Positions 13,319-21,074 are shown, counted from the first letter of the stretch. The stretch is DNA of 21,217 nucleotides from GCA-002790615 sp964438025 (GCA_964438025.1 CAYTIK010000017.1:1-21217), one strand, 5' to 3'. The notes: a model not told the origin generated them from the letters alone. Numbers and translations: made by a program.

Positions 13319-14386
13319 ATGGACATTAAAAAGTTTTTTGAGGGCTTTAAAAAAGAAATCGACCAAGAACTTACTGCCTATTTGGATGATAAGATAAGAG
13401 AGACCCAAAAATTGGACTTTTTTACAGCCAATTTGGCCAAACAAGCCAAAAAAATAATTCTTTCCGGCGGGAAAAGACTCCGGCCGGCTTTTATGTATTG
13501 GGGTTATATAGCCGGCGGCGGACGAGAGCGGAAAAAAATTATCAAGGCAGCTATAAGTATCGAATTGGTACATAATTTTTTATTAATGCATGACGATATT
13601 ATCGATCATGGGCAAAGGCGGCACGGAGTAGCCACGCTGAATGCTCACTATGCCAAAATAGGGCGGCTTTTTTTCAATCAGGAAGATGCCCAGCATTTCG
13701 GCAATTCTCTGGCGTTAATTTTTGGTGATATGCTATCGGCCACAAGCAATCAGGTTATTTTTACTTCTGATTTTCCAGCGGGTTTAATCGTTAAAGCGCT
13801 TAAGCAAATCCAAGCTATTGTCTCGCAGACGGTTATTGGGGAAATCCAGGATGTTTATATGGACAGTTCCGGCAAGGTTTCCGAAAAAGCTATCCTAAAG
13901 ATGTATCAAAATAAAACAGCCCGCTATACTATCGAAGGGCCACTTAATTTGGGAGCGATTTTAGCCGGAGCCGACGGAAAAATACTGCAAGGCTTAAGCG
14001 CTTACGCCTTACCTTTAGGCGTAGCTTTCCAGATCCGGGACGATATTTTGGGGATTTTCGGTTCGGAAAAAGAATTAGGCAAAGAAGTAGGATTGGATAT
14101 CCAAGAAGGCAAAAAAACTTTGCTCTTAGTTAGGGCGTTAGAACTAGGCAGTCGGGAGCAGAAAGTTTTTCTCAAGAAAATTTTAGGAAAAAAAGGCATC
14201 TCTTTAGGAGAAATAAAAAAATTTCAAGAAATTATGATTGCCAGCGGAGCCTTGGCATACGTTGAAGAGCTGGCAAATAGCCTAGTAAAGAAAGCCAAAA
14301 AATCCTTGATTAAGGCCGATTTTGATCCGATAGCAAAAGATTTTTTGCTTTCTGTGGCGGATTACATGGTAGCTCGGAAAAAATAG
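13319..14386 (+). CDS. Polyprenyl (geranylgeranyl/farnesyl-type) diphosphate synthase
   Basis: E-type isoprenyl diphosphate synthase, extending allylic diphosphates with isopentenyl diphosphate. Visible motifs are GGKRLRPAFM (50-59), the first Asp-rich motif HDDIIDHGQRRHG (DDIID 92-96) and the second, IRDDILGIFG (Asp241, Asp242; the last Asp of DDxxD is Gly). KTLLLV also fits. At 355 aa it is slightly long. Chain length cannot be read reliably. It is followed 61 nt later by uppS, so it probably supplies the allylic starter for the undecaprenyl carrier of wall synthesis. Confidence 0.93.
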   Translation: MDIKKFFEGFKKEIDQELTAYLDDKIRETQKLDFFTANLAKQAKKIILSGGKRLRPAFMYWGYIAGGGRERKKIIKAAISIELVHNFLLMHDDIIDHGQRRHGVATLNAHYAKIGRLFFNQEDAQHFGNSLALIFGDMLSATSNQVIFTSDFPAGLIVKALKQIQAIVSQTVIGEIQDVYMDSSGKVSEKAILKMYQNKTARYTIEGPLNLGAILAGADGKILQGLSAYALPLGVAFQIRDDILGIFGSEKELGKEVGLDIQEGKKTLLLVRALELGSREQKVFLKKILGKKGISLGEIKKFQEIMIASGALAYVEELANSLVKKAKKSLIKADFDPIAKDFLLSVADYMVARKK

Positions 14387-14409
14387 CTATCCAAAGCTAG
14401 CCAAGCGGA

Positions 14410-14438
14410 TTGTTTATTTTGTTATTTTAAGCTAATAT
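14410..14438 (+). promoter_or_regulatory. Predicted promoter of uppS, probably leaderless
   Basis: -35 TTGTTT (14410-14415) and -10 TAATAT (14433-14438) are 17 bp apart. The -10 ends only 9 nt before the ATG at 14448, so transcription should start within a few bases of the start codon. No Shine-Dalgarno fits in between. Confidence 0.5.
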
Positions 14439-14447
14439 TTATTCATT

Positions 14448-15161
14448 ATGGAAAAAATAATTGAAAAGCTGCCTCAACACGTGGCCATTATTCCTGATGG
14501 CAATCGGCGCTGGGCCAAAAAAAGAGGCCTAGCTGCCTGGGAAGGCCATGAAGCTGGCGCGCAAAACTTGGAAAAATTAATAAAGTTTTCTGCGCAAAAA
14601 GGTATCTATTGCCTTTCTTTTTGGGGCTCTTCCCTGGATAATCTCAAAAAAAGGCCGTTGCCGGAAAAAAGAGCTTTACTCAAGATTTACGAAAAATATT
14701 TTTCGCGCTTAATTGAAAATCAGGATATTGCCGAAAAAGAAGTCAGAATCAATTTTATCGGACGCTGGCAAGAGCAATTTCCCCGGTCGCTCCAGGAAAT
14801 AATCAATCAAGTTATCCAAAGAACCCGGAATTATCGGAAAAAAATCTTAAATTTCTTTCTGGCTTACAGCGGGACGGACGAAATGATCCAGGCTATCGGC
14901 CGGATGGCGGAAAAATATAATTCGCAAAAAGAAATAACTGCTGCTACCATCAAGGATAATTTGCTAACTCGGGAAATTCCGGCTGTAGATTTAATCATTC
15001 GTACCGGCGGCGAACCACACTTAAGTTCTGGTTTTATGATGTGGGACGCGGCCGATGCCCAGCTTTATTTTTCCAATGAGTATTATCCAGATTTTAATGA
15101 GGAAAAATTCGCTGAGGCATTGCAGGATTATGCTCAGAGGCAAAGGCGGTTTGGAAAATAA
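14448..15161 (+). CDS. uppS: Isoprenyl transferase (undecaprenyl diphosphate synthase family)
   Basis: Cis-prenyltransferase making the long-chain lipid carrier for peptidoglycan precursors at the membrane surface. The catalytic motif HVAIIPDGNRRWAKKRG (Asp17) is present. The second region reads LSFWGSSLDNLKKRP where most bacterial enzymes have YAFSTENWKRP. The C-terminal signature IIRTGGEPHLSSGFMMWDAA replaces the usual RTSGE..LSNFLLWQ, then AQLYFSNEYYPDF. At 237 aa the length is normal. The substitutions suggest a divergent lineage, but the catalytic Asp and basic residues are in place. It follows a prenyl synthase that would provide its substrate. Confidence 0.93.
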   Translation: MEKIIEKLPQHVAIIPDGNRRWAKKRGLAAWEGHEAGAQNLEKLIKFSAQKGIYCLSFWGSSLDNLKKRPLPEKRALLKIYEKYFSRLIENQDIAEKEVRINFIGRWQEQFPRSLQEIINQVIQRTRNYRKKILNFFLAYSGTDEMIQAIGRMAEKYNSQKEITAATIKDNLLTREIPAVDLIIRTGGEPHLSSGFMMWDAADAQLYFSNEYYPDFNEEKFAEALQDYAQRQRRFGK

Positions 15162-15162
15162 C

Positions 15163-15177
15163 TCCCCCCACCAATTC
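15163..15177. repeat. Solo copy of the palindromic element's end
   Basis: TCCCCCCACCAATTC matches the terminal repeat of the element at 7410 with one extra C, and is followed by CGGTAAA, the reverse complement of TTTACCG inside that element. No second arm lies nearby, so it may be a remnant or single end. It starts 1 nt after the uppS stop. Confidence 0.5.
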
Positions 15178-15196
15178 CGGTAAAAAATAGACTCTT

Positions 15197-16318
15197 ATGA
15201 AAAAATTTTTCTTATTCTCATTGGTAGGATTTATTTTTCTGGTGTCAGGCAGTAAGCCGCTTTGGGCCGCTGAAGGCCAGAAGAAGGTGCTTTATTTTTT
15301 CAGCCAGGATTGTGTGCATTGCCGACGGGTAGACAATTTTTTCCGGGAAAAAAACATTTACCTTGATTATGAAATAAAAGCCATCGAAGCTTCCGATTAT
15401 TATAATCTGGATTATCTAAATGGCTTTTTTGAAGCTTTTTCAGTGACGGAAGAAAAACGCGGCTGGCCAGTGGTTATTTTTGAAGACAAGATGTTATTAG
15501 GGGATCAGCCGATTATCGATAATTTTCAGGTAGAAATCGAAAAAGTACCAGCCACCGAATTTTCCAATCCTCAAAAGATAAAGAATCTCAACCAAGCGGG
15601 ACTGCCTTCGGAAAAAACGGGAAGGGATAATTTTTCTCCGGGGTTCCTGTTGAGTACGGCAATCCTCGATGCATTCAATCCTTGTTCTTTGTCAGTCATG
15701 GTTTTTCTGCTGGCGTTATTTATTTTTTTCCGTAACGGGAAAAAACCTCACTGGCTGGGATTTTTCTTTACCGGAGCGATTGGGCTTTCTTATTTTCTTT
15801 TAGGCTTTTGGAATTTCGGGATTGAGAATCCCTTTAAAGTTGCCTGGTTTTTTTCCGTGCTAGTGGGCTTTTTAGCTATTTTTTGCGGCTGGCTGAGTTT
15901 AATCGGTTTTTTAAGCCGGGAAAGAAGACTGGCTGCCTTTCTGCCTTCTCTAACTGGATTAAAAATGATTGGGGAATTTCCCCAAATAGATTTATTCCGC
16001 CGGACCGGACATTGGATTGTTTTTATTTTTTTGGGATTGGCGAGTAGTTTTCTGCTTTTCCCATGCGCTGACCGGCCTTATATCAATTTAATTTCCGTCC
16101 TCTCGCAAAAAAACACGCTGCCAGCTTTTTTGCGGCAGCTTATTTTTTACGATCTGGTTTTTATTTTTCCGCTGCTGGCGCTTTCCGGCTGGCTTTTTTT
16201 TCTCTCGCGCAGAGGAAAGGCCGAAGCTTTTTTGCAGAAAAATTTCATGTTTATTGATCTAGTCATCGGAATTGTGCTAATCTTTATAGGTATCTATTTT
16301 ATCCATAATCGAATTTAA
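15197..16318 (+). CDS. Thioredoxin-like / CcdA-DsbD-like membrane thiol-disulfide protein
   Basis: Predicted to carry reducing power across the membrane. It has an N-terminal signal peptide (about 1-24, ending WAAEG) and then a glutaredoxin/thioredoxin-like domain with CVHC (Cys39, Cys42) and a GWPVV cis-Pro loop near residue 91. The C-terminal half has about six hydrophobic helices. Two conserved membrane cysteines lie in AFNPCSL (Cys163) and LFPCADRP (Cys290), the pair expected for CcdA/DsbD transmembrane domains. At 373 aa, fusion of an extracytoplasmic domain to this core resembles DsbD, but with the domain order shortened. trxA follows after 9 nt, so cytoplasmic thioredoxin probably feeds the membrane cysteines. 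The partner is unknown. Confidence 0.82.
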   Translation: MKKFFLFSLVGFIFLVSGSKPLWAAEGQKKVLYFFSQDCVHCRRVDNFFREKNIYLDYEIKAIEASDYYNLDYLNGFFEAFSVTEEKRGWPVVIFEDKMLLGDQPIIDNFQVEIEKVPATEFSNPQKIKNLNQAGLPSEKTGRDNFSPGFLLSTAILDAFNPCSLSVMVFLLALFIFFRNGKKPHWLGFFFTGAIGLSYFLLGFWNFGIENPFKVAWFFSVLVGFLAIFCGWLSLIGFLSRERRLAAFLPSLTGLKMIGEFPQIDLFRRTGHWIVFIFLGLASSFLLFPCADRPYINLISVLSQKNTLPAFLRQLIFYDLVFIFPLLALSGWLFFLSRRGKAEAFLQKNFMFIDLVIGIVLIFIGIYFIHNRI

Positions 16319-16327
16319 AAAAAATAT

Positions 16328-16645
16328 ATGACAATGATCTTAGACGAGAAGAATTTTCAAGCAGCAGTCGCAGAGAGTCCCGTCCCGGTGTTGGTTGATT
16401 TTTGGGCGCCGTGGTGCGGACCGTGCCTAACTATGGTTCCTTTGATGGACGAATTAGCGAAAAAAATGGGAGATAAATTTAAAATCGGGAAAGTCAATGT
16501 GGACGAAAATCCGGAACTGGCCTCCCGTTATGGGATAATGTCGATTCCGGCCTTCAAGATTTTCAAAGGCGGAAAAATAATCAAAGAGCTAGTCGGCGTT
16601 CAGGCTGAAGAAACGCTCAAAAATGAATTGGAGGAATGCCTTTAA
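16328..16645 (+). CDS. trxA: Thioredoxin
   Basis: Cytoplasmic thiol-disulfide reductase of 105 aa with the exact active site WAPWCGPC (Cys30, Cys33), the structural VNVDENPELASRYGIMSIPAF stretch including cis-Pro, and the end GVQAEETLKNELEECL. There is no signal peptide. ATG 16328 is used; ATG 16334 is equally possible (MTMIL). It follows the CcdA/DsbD-like gene by 9 nt and is probably its electron donor. No thioredoxin reductase is seen in the window. Confidence 0.95.
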   Translation: MTMILDEKNFQAAVAESPVPVLVDFWAPWCGPCLTMVPLMDELAKKMGDKFKIGKVNVDENPELASRYGIMSIPAFKIFKGGKIIKELVGVQAEETLKNELEECL

Positions 16646-16653
16646 ATTCAAAT

Positions 16654-16682
16654 TTGATAAAAATTCCGAAAGTTGGTAGAAT
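16654..16682 (+). promoter_or_regulatory. Predicted promoter of the YjbQ-family gene
   Basis: -35 TTGATA (16654-16659) and -10 TAGAAT (16677-16682) are 17 bp apart, about 50 nt before the ATG at 16734. Confidence 0.6.
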
Positions 16683-16694
16683 AACGGCATAAAC

Positions 16695-16719
16695 AGCTGG
16701 GTTTTCTAAAGCCCGAGCT
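16695..16719 (+). repeat. Hairpin in the YjbQ-gene leader
   Basis: AGCTGGGTTT-TCTA-AAGCCCGAGCT forms a 10-bp stem with one bulged G in the predicted 5' leader. It is followed by an A-rich stretch rather than T, so it is not a terminator; it may shape the leader. Confidence 0.45.
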
Positions 16720-16733
16720 ATTAAAAAAATAAA

Positions 16734-17174
16734 ATGAAAATCTACAAACAAAAAATAAAAGTCCAGTCTAAGAGCCAGGTAGAATTTTTAGACATTACCG
16801 ATAAGGTGGAAGAAATTGTGGGTGATTCGGGCGTACGGGAAGGCCAAGTGCTGATCTATGCTCCGCACACCAGCGCCGGCATCATCGTCAATCACAATGA
16901 AACGATGCTGTTGCAGGATTTTATGCGGATCCTTTACCGCCTGGTGCCCATTAGCGATCGTTATTCGCATGATCTTTTCGAGCTTAATCGTTCGCGCAAG
17001 TCCGATGGCCGGAGCAACGGCCACTCCCATTGCAAGACTATCCTGATCGGAGTAAGTGAAACTTTGCCGATTGAAGGTGGGAAAATGTTACTAACCGAAA
17101 GGCAGAATATTTTTTTAGCCGAAATGGACGGAGCAAGAAATAGGGAAGTGATTGTCCAGATTATCGGAGAATAA
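16734..17174 (+). CDS. YjbQ family protein (UPF0047)
   Basis: Conserved small protein of 146 aa; some members show thiamine-phosphate synthase activity in vitro, but the biological role is unclear. Family landmarks are YAPHTSAGIIVNHNE (42-56), the helix LLQDFMRILYRLVP, the His-rich GRSNGHSHCKTILIG (92-106), then MLLTERQNIFLAEMDGARNREVIVQI. Conserved histidines probably bind a ligand. The segment around 75-95 (DRYSHDLFELNRSRKSDG) is longer than the common YxHxEGN motif. The gene has its own promoter; the next gene begins 23 nt later. Confidence 0.9.
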   Translation: MKIYKQKIKVQSKSQVEFLDITDKVEEIVGDSGVREGQVLIYAPHTSAGIIVNHNETMLLQDFMRILYRLVPISDRYSHDLFELNRSRKSDGRSNGHSHCKTILIGVSETLPIEGGKMLLTERQNIFLAEMDGARNREVIVQIIGE

Positions 17175-17197
17175 GAAAAGAAATCTCCTTGAAAATT

Positions 17198-17815
17198 ATG
17201 AGCAAGTTAATTCACAGCCTGATAAGAAAAGGCTATTTGAAATCGGATGCTTTAATTGAAGCTTTTTTAAAAATTGGAAGAAAAGAATTTTTACCTAAAG
17301 AATTTGAAAAACAAGCGGAAGTCGACATTGCATTGCCAATCGGCTACGGGCAGACCATTTCCCAGCCTTTAACAGTAGCTTTTATGCTGGAATTGCTCGA
17401 TCCTCGAGCAGGCCAGAAAATCCTAGATGTGGGTAGCGGCTCCGGATGGACAACGGCTCTGCTGGCTTATATTGTGAAAGAAGAAGGCAAGGTCATAGCA
17501 TTGGAAAAAATAAAAAATTTAGTAGAATTTGGAAAAAATAATGTGGAAAAATTCGGCTTTTGCGAAAGAGGTATTGTCGAATTTTATGAAGCGGACGGAT
17601 CCTTGGGTTTTCCGACGAAAGCGCCGTTTGACCGGATTTTGGTTTCCGCGGCAGCGAAAGAAGTCCCGTTGGCGCTTAGAGACCAATTACAGATCGGCGG
17701 CAAGCTAGTCATTCCGGTCGGCCAAGAACTCTGGTATTTGGAAAAAAAGACAGCCGATAACTTTTGCGAAGAAAAATTCCCTGGTTTTGAATTCGTTCCG
17801 TTAATAATGAATTAA
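17198..17815 (+). CDS. pcm: Protein-L-isoaspartate O-methyltransferase
   Basis: Repair methyltransferase that uses SAM to methylate L-isoaspartyl residues in damaged proteins. The substrate-loop segment PIGYGQTISQP (47-57) is diagnostic, with SAM motif I ILDVGSGSGWTTALLAY (75-91), VIALEKIKNL and the later DRILVSAAAKEVP and GGKLVIPVG. ATG 17198 (MSKLIHSLIRKGYL) matches the family N-terminus better than the in-frame TTG 17189. At 205 aa the length is normal. No Shine-Dalgarno is seen. The stop is 8 nt before mltG. Confidence 0.93.
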   Translation: MSKLIHSLIRKGYLKSDALIEAFLKIGRKEFLPKEFEKQAEVDIALPIGYGQTISQPLTVAFMLELLDPRAGQKILDVGSGSGWTTALLAYIVKEEGKVIALEKIKNLVEFGKNNVEKFGFCERGIVEFYEADGSLGFPTKAPFDRILVSAAAKEVPLALRDQLQIGGKLVIPVGQELWYLEKKTADNFCEEKFPGFEFVPLIMN

Positions 17816-17823
17816 GATCAAGA

Positions 17824-18846
17824 ATGAAAGCTAAAGTTATTATTTTTTTGACAATCATTATTTCGCTTATCAGCGGGATTTTTTATTTTTACTTCGAAAC
17901 TTATTATGGCCAAACCAACAGGAAGAGCGAGATTATTTTTGAAGTGGAAGAAGGGGAAGGGGTGGCGTTGATTGCGGACAACCTTAAAAAAGAGAACCTA
18001 ATCGCCGGCAAAACCTTTTTCTTTTTTTATCTCAAAACCAAAGGTATCAGCGGGAAAATCATTCCCGGCCAGTATCGTTTAAGCGGGCAGATGGCGATTC
18101 CGGAAATTGCCGCACGTCTGACGCAAAAAGAAACCACCGTCCCCAAAGAAATAATTCTAACTTTTCCGGAAGGCTGGACTTTGGAAAAAATTACCCAAAG
18201 GATCCAAAAAAGCGATTTGCAAAATACGGCTGATTTTTCAATTTTGGCTAAAAATCCAGCTTTCTTTAAAGAAAAATACCATTATGCCTTTTTAAGCGGA
18301 TTACCTCAGGGAGCGACGCTGGAAGGCTTCCTTTTTCCTGACACTTATTTTTTCGCTCCGGAATCAACTGCCGAAGAAATAATCAAAAAAATGCTCGATA
18401 ATTTTGACCAAAAATTATCTCCAGAGCTGAAGAAAGAGATGGTTTTAAAGAAAAAAAATCTTTATGAAATTATTATACTGGCCAGTATCTTGGAAATGGA
18501 AGTCAAAACGCAAGCCGACCGGGAAATCGTCAGTGGCATCTTTTGGAGCCGGCTTAAAATCGGCCAGCCGCTGCAAAGCTGCGCCACCCTGGCTTATGTT
18601 TTGGGCGTCAATAAAAAACAGTACACTTATCAAGACACGCAGACCGTTTCCCCATATAATACTTATTTAAACAAGGGTCTGCCGCCCGGCCCGATCGGCA
18701 ATCCGGGTATCGCCACAATGCAAGCCGCCATTTTTCCCAAAGATTCCAATTTTAATTATTTCTTAAGCGATCCGGAAACGGGGCAAACGATTTTCTCTCG
18801 AACTTTCGAGGAACACATCCAAAATAAAGCCAAATACGGATTGTAA
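17824..18846 (+). CDS. mltG: Endolytic transglycosylase MltG (YceG-like)
   Basis: Membrane-anchored lytic transglycosylase that cuts nascent glycan strands and sets their length. One N-terminal helix (about 4-22) anchors it, then a LysM-like region (EGEGVALIADNLKKENLI) and the catalytic YceG domain follow: LEGFLFPDTYFF, ASILEMEVKTQADRE (likely catalytic Glu224), FWSRLKIGQPLQSCATLAYVLG, and SPYNTYLNKGLPPGPIGNPG. At 340 aa the length is usual. It is last in the unit with pcm and is followed by a terminator. It works on the wall built by the ftsI/murF/uppS products. Confidence 0.95.
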   Translation: MKAKVIIFLTIIISLISGIFYFYFETYYGQTNRKSEIIFEVEEGEGVALIADNLKKENLIAGKTFFFFYLKTKGISGKIIPGQYRLSGQMAIPEIAARLTQKETTVPKEIILTFPEGWTLEKITQRIQKSDLQNTADFSILAKNPAFFKEKYHYAFLSGLPQGATLEGFLFPDTYFFAPESTAEEIIKKMLDNFDQKLSPELKKEMVLKKKNLYEIIILASILEMEVKTQADREIVSGIFWSRLKIGQPLQSCATLAYVLGVNKKQYTYQDTQTVSPYNTYLNKGLPPGPIGNPGIATMQAAIFPKDSNFNYFLSDPETGQTIFSRTFEEHIQNKAKYGL

Positions 18847-18877
18847 ATAGAATATTTCTATATCTTTGGAATTGTTG

Positions 18878-18900
18878 CCTCCCATCGGCGGGAGGTTTTT
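18878..18900 (+). terminator. Rho-independent terminator after mltG
   Basis: CCTCCC-ATCGGC-GGGAGG stem of 6 GC-rich bp is followed directly by TTTTT, 31 nt after the mltG stop. Confidence 0.8.
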
Positions 18901-18926
18901 ACATTTTGACTTAAACTCGTGTAAAT

Positions 18927-18954
18927 TTGCAAAAAGGGGTAGTTGTTTTATACT
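18927..18954 (+). promoter_or_regulatory. Predicted promoter upstream of the PEP-domain remnant
   Basis: -35 TTGCAA (18927-18932) and -10 TATACT (18949-18954) are 16 bp apart. Together with the terminator before it, this marks a new transcription unit that would cover the remnant, the methyltransferase and the ATP-binding-domain gene. Confidence 0.55.
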
Positions 18955-19015
18955 TAAATTAAGCTAATTTTTGAGATAATAATATAAAAAGACATTCTCT
19001 GATAAAAATTTTTGA

Positions 19016-19222
19016 AGCCAAACAAGCCAGTTTTTTTCCTATTTATCTGATGGAGTTGGGAAAAAAATAAAAGAATTTTCTGGCGCAGTGGCGTCCCAGG
19101 GCCAGGGTGAAAATATTCAAGGCCGAGTTCGGGTTGTTATTGATCCGAAAAATGATAAATTTTCCGAAGGCGCTATTTTAGTGACCAGCATGACACGAGT
19201 TATAGTTGGGTTAAATTGCTAG
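19016..19222 (+). pseudogene. Remnant of a PEP-utilising enzyme mobile (phosphohistidine) domain
   Basis: The open frame from the TGA at 19013 to the TAG at 19220 has no start codon in place. It reads IKEFSGAVASQGQGENIQ, then GRVRVVIDPKNDKFSEG and AILVTSMT, the start of the swivelling domain of PEP synthase/PPDK-type enzymes. In that family the text continues through a GG-T-HAA phosphohistidine motif; here homology stops at about 19190 (SMT) and the rest (RVIVGLNC) is the methyltransferase DNA in another frame. It is a non-functional fragment fused to the next gene. Confidence 0.7.
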
Positions 19223-19863
19223 GTGATTTACAGGGAAAAAAAGCTTTAGATTTGGCTTGTGGGGAGGGTGTTTCTAGCCGGTTAGCCAGGGATTTGGGGG
19301 CAGAGCAAGTTGTGGGTGTGGATATTTCAGAAAAATTGATAAGTAAAGCGGCGGCAGAAGAAAAGAAAATAAATTCAGCTAAACCCATAAAGTATATTGT
19401 GGGCGATATAACCAAGCTACCGGTAAAAGATAAATTTGATCTAGTAACTGGAGCAATGGCGCTTAATTATTCCAAATCCGCAGAAATGATGAGAGGGATA
19501 ATTAAGAGTGCTAAGGATTGTTTACAGGACAATGGAGTTTTTTATGCTTCCATTCCCAATCCGGAAAGGATGAAAGGCTCGGATTCTTATGGCGCAAAAA
19601 TGACTCCGGATTCAGAAAAAGAAGGCAGCGCAGTAAAAATAGAATTGAGTGATTTTGCCGGAAAAAAAATATGCGAATTCACTAATTATTATTGGACCAA
19701 GGAAACTTACGAAAGGATTTTTCAGGAAGCAGGATTTGAAACGGAATGGATTAAGAGTGAAGTTTCGCCGGAAGGCAAGAAAGAATACGGCGAAGATTTT
19801 TGGAAAGAATATGAAGCCAAGCCGGTTTATGTAATAATAAAAGCTAGATTAAAAGATAAATAA
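19216..19863 (+). CDS. Class I SAM-dependent methyltransferase, 5'-truncated
   Basis: Methyltransferase with motif I KALDLACGEGVSSRLARDLG, then VVGVDISEKLI and the acidic-loop region KYIVGDITKLP, DLVTGAMALNYSKS and SIPNPERM. The substrate is unknown. The frame is open from 19156 and homology to family N-termini already reads HDTSYSWVKLLGDLQG from about 19186, but no ATG exists upstream; the only usable start in frame is TTG 19216. The expected first 25-30 residues are replaced by the PEP-domain remnant. About 215 aa remain. It lies 5 nt before the ATP-binding-domain gene. Expression and activity are uncertain. Confidence 0.78.
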   Translation: MLGDLQGKKALDLACGEGVSSRLARDLGAEQVVGVDISEKLISKAAAEEKKINSAKPIKYIVGDITKLPVKDKFDLVTGAMALNYSKSAEMMRGIIKSAKDCLQDNGVFYASIPNPERMKGSDSYGAKMTPDSEKEGSAVKIELSDFAGKKICEFTNYYWTKETYERIFQEAGFETEWIKSEVSPEGKKEYGEDFWKEYEAKPVYVIIKARLKDK

Positions 19864-19868
19864 AAAAT

Positions 19869-20852
19869 ATGTTCATAAAAAACTTTAAACAATTGTCCAA
19901 ATCAGATGTGGCGATTGCCGGCGGCAAAGGGGCTAGTTTAGGAGAAATGACACGCATTGGCTTGCAAGTGCCGCCGGGTTTTGTCGTTTTGGCGGCAGCT
20001 TTTGATAAATTTCTGGCTGCAACGGATTTGGGCGTGGAAATTGCGGCGACGCTTAAAAAAACCAAGTATAAAGAAATGGATTCCGTGGAAGAGGCTTCGG
20101 AAAAAATCAGGGATATGATCGCGGATACCAAGTTTCCCGAAGATTTGGGCCAAAAAATCCTGGCCGATTTTAAGCAGCTCAAGGCCAGTTTAGTGGCGGT
20201 GCATTCCAGCGCGACGGCGGAAGACTCATCGGTGGCCTCTTGGGCCGGCGAGCTGGAAAGTTATTTAAATGTAACGGATAAAAATTTACTAGACTCGGTC
20301 AAAAAATGTTGGTCGTCGCTTTTTACGCCGCGGGCCATTTTTTACCGTTTTGAAAAAAAATTAGCCGATCAGCATGTTTCCGTGGCAGTCGTAGTGCAAA
20401 AAATGATCCAATCAGAAATTTCCGGAATTACTTTTACAGTCCATCCCGTGACTCGGGATAAAAATCAAATGATAATCGAAGCGGGCTATGGGCTAGGAGA
20501 GGCGATTGTCGGCGGGATGATTACGCCGGATACATATGTTATAAACAAATCCCAAATCCAATCCGCCAGCTGGCGGACTAAATCCCAAATATCAAATAAA
20601 CAAAATATAATAATTGATAAGAATATTTCTGAACAGGCGATGATGATTGTGAGAAGCGCGCAAGGCACAAAAAAACAAGCGGTGCCAAAAAATAAACAAG
20701 CCAAACAAAAATTGACCGATCAACAGACAATTCAATTAGCAGAAGTTTGCCAGCATATTGAAAAGCATTATAAAAAACCGCAGGATATTGAATGGGCGCT
20801 GGAAAAAGGGAAATTTTATATCGTGCAATCGAGACCGATAACCACGCTTTAG
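19869..20852 (+). CDS. ppsA: PEP synthase-like ATP-binding (PPDK N-terminal) domain protein
   Basis: A 327-aa protein equal to the nucleotide-binding domain of PEP synthase (pyruvate, water dikinase). Landmarks are AIAGGKGASLGEM (15-27), PPGFVVL, VAVHSSATAEDSSVASWAGE (109 on), SLFTPRAIFYR, SGITFTVHPVTRDKNQMIIEA, GYGLGEAIVGG and the end DIEWALEKGKFYIVQSRPIT. The usual Arg in VRSSATAED is His112 here. The protein stops where full PEP synthase continues into the phosphohistidine and PEP-binding domains; neither follows downstream, and only a fragment of the mobile domain lies upstream. It may pair with a separately encoded partner elsewhere, or phosphorylate another substrate. Confidence 0.85.
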   Translation: MFIKNFKQLSKSDVAIAGGKGASLGEMTRIGLQVPPGFVVLAAAFDKFLAATDLGVEIAATLKKTKYKEMDSVEEASEKIRDMIADTKFPEDLGQKILADFKQLKASLVAVHSSATAEDSSVASWAGELESYLNVTDKNLLDSVKKCWSSLFTPRAIFYRFEKKLADQHVSVAVVVQKMIQSEISGITFTVHPVTRDKNQMIIEAGYGLGEAIVGGMITPDTYVINKSQIQSASWRTKSQISNKQNIIIDKNISEQAMMIVRSAQGTKKQAVPKNKQAKQKLTDQQTIQLAEVCQHIEKHYKKPQDIEWALEKGKFYIVQSRPITTL

Positions 20853-20895
20853 TTAAAAAATATTATCTTAACTTTTCTTTGCCGCAATAATCTTT

Positions 20896-20921
20896 CCACC
20901 TTCTTTTTAAAAAGAAGGTGG
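20896..20921. repeat. Perfect 26-bp palindrome
   Basis: CCACCTTCTTTTT / AAAAAGAAGGTGG, 13-bp arms with no spacer, 44 nt after the stop of the PEP-synthase-like gene. No T-run follows the stem. It could be a terminator-like element or an intergenic palindromic repeat. Confidence 0.6.
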
Positions 20922-20973
20922 GCTAAGAAAATCCCGCCCAGCTCGTAAAATGATAAATTCGGACTCATTCATT

Positions 20974-21014
20974 AAAACTTCTCAAGACGCTGACGCTTTA
21001 AGAGAAGTTTTTTT
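20974..21014 (+). terminator. Rho-independent terminator
   Basis: The stem AAAACTTCTC / GAGAAGTTTT (20974-20983, 21002-21011) has an 18-nt loop and a run of seven T (21008-21014). It probably ends the transcript of the PEP-synthase-like gene. Confidence 0.75.
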
Positions 21015-21044
21015 ACATTCATTTCGTCTCGGATTTATAGCATT

Positions 21045-21074
21045 TTGCTACGCTAAGGCGGAAAAGTTTATAAT
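21045..21074 (+). promoter_or_regulatory. Orphan promoter near the window end
   Basis: -35 TTGCTA (21045-21050) and -10 TATAAT (21069-21074) are 18 bp apart. The remaining 140 bases have no open frame of note, so the transcript starts with a long leader or a small RNA, or serves a gene beyond the window. The rest of 20853-21217 holds only the palindrome and terminator listed. Confidence 0.45.

Noticed and set aside
16665..16725. tRNA-like fold before the YjbQ gene
   Set aside because: A D-arm-like GTT/AAC and a loop with TCT can be drawn, but the anticodon stem is wrong and no T arm or acceptor stem exists; promoter plus hairpin explains it.
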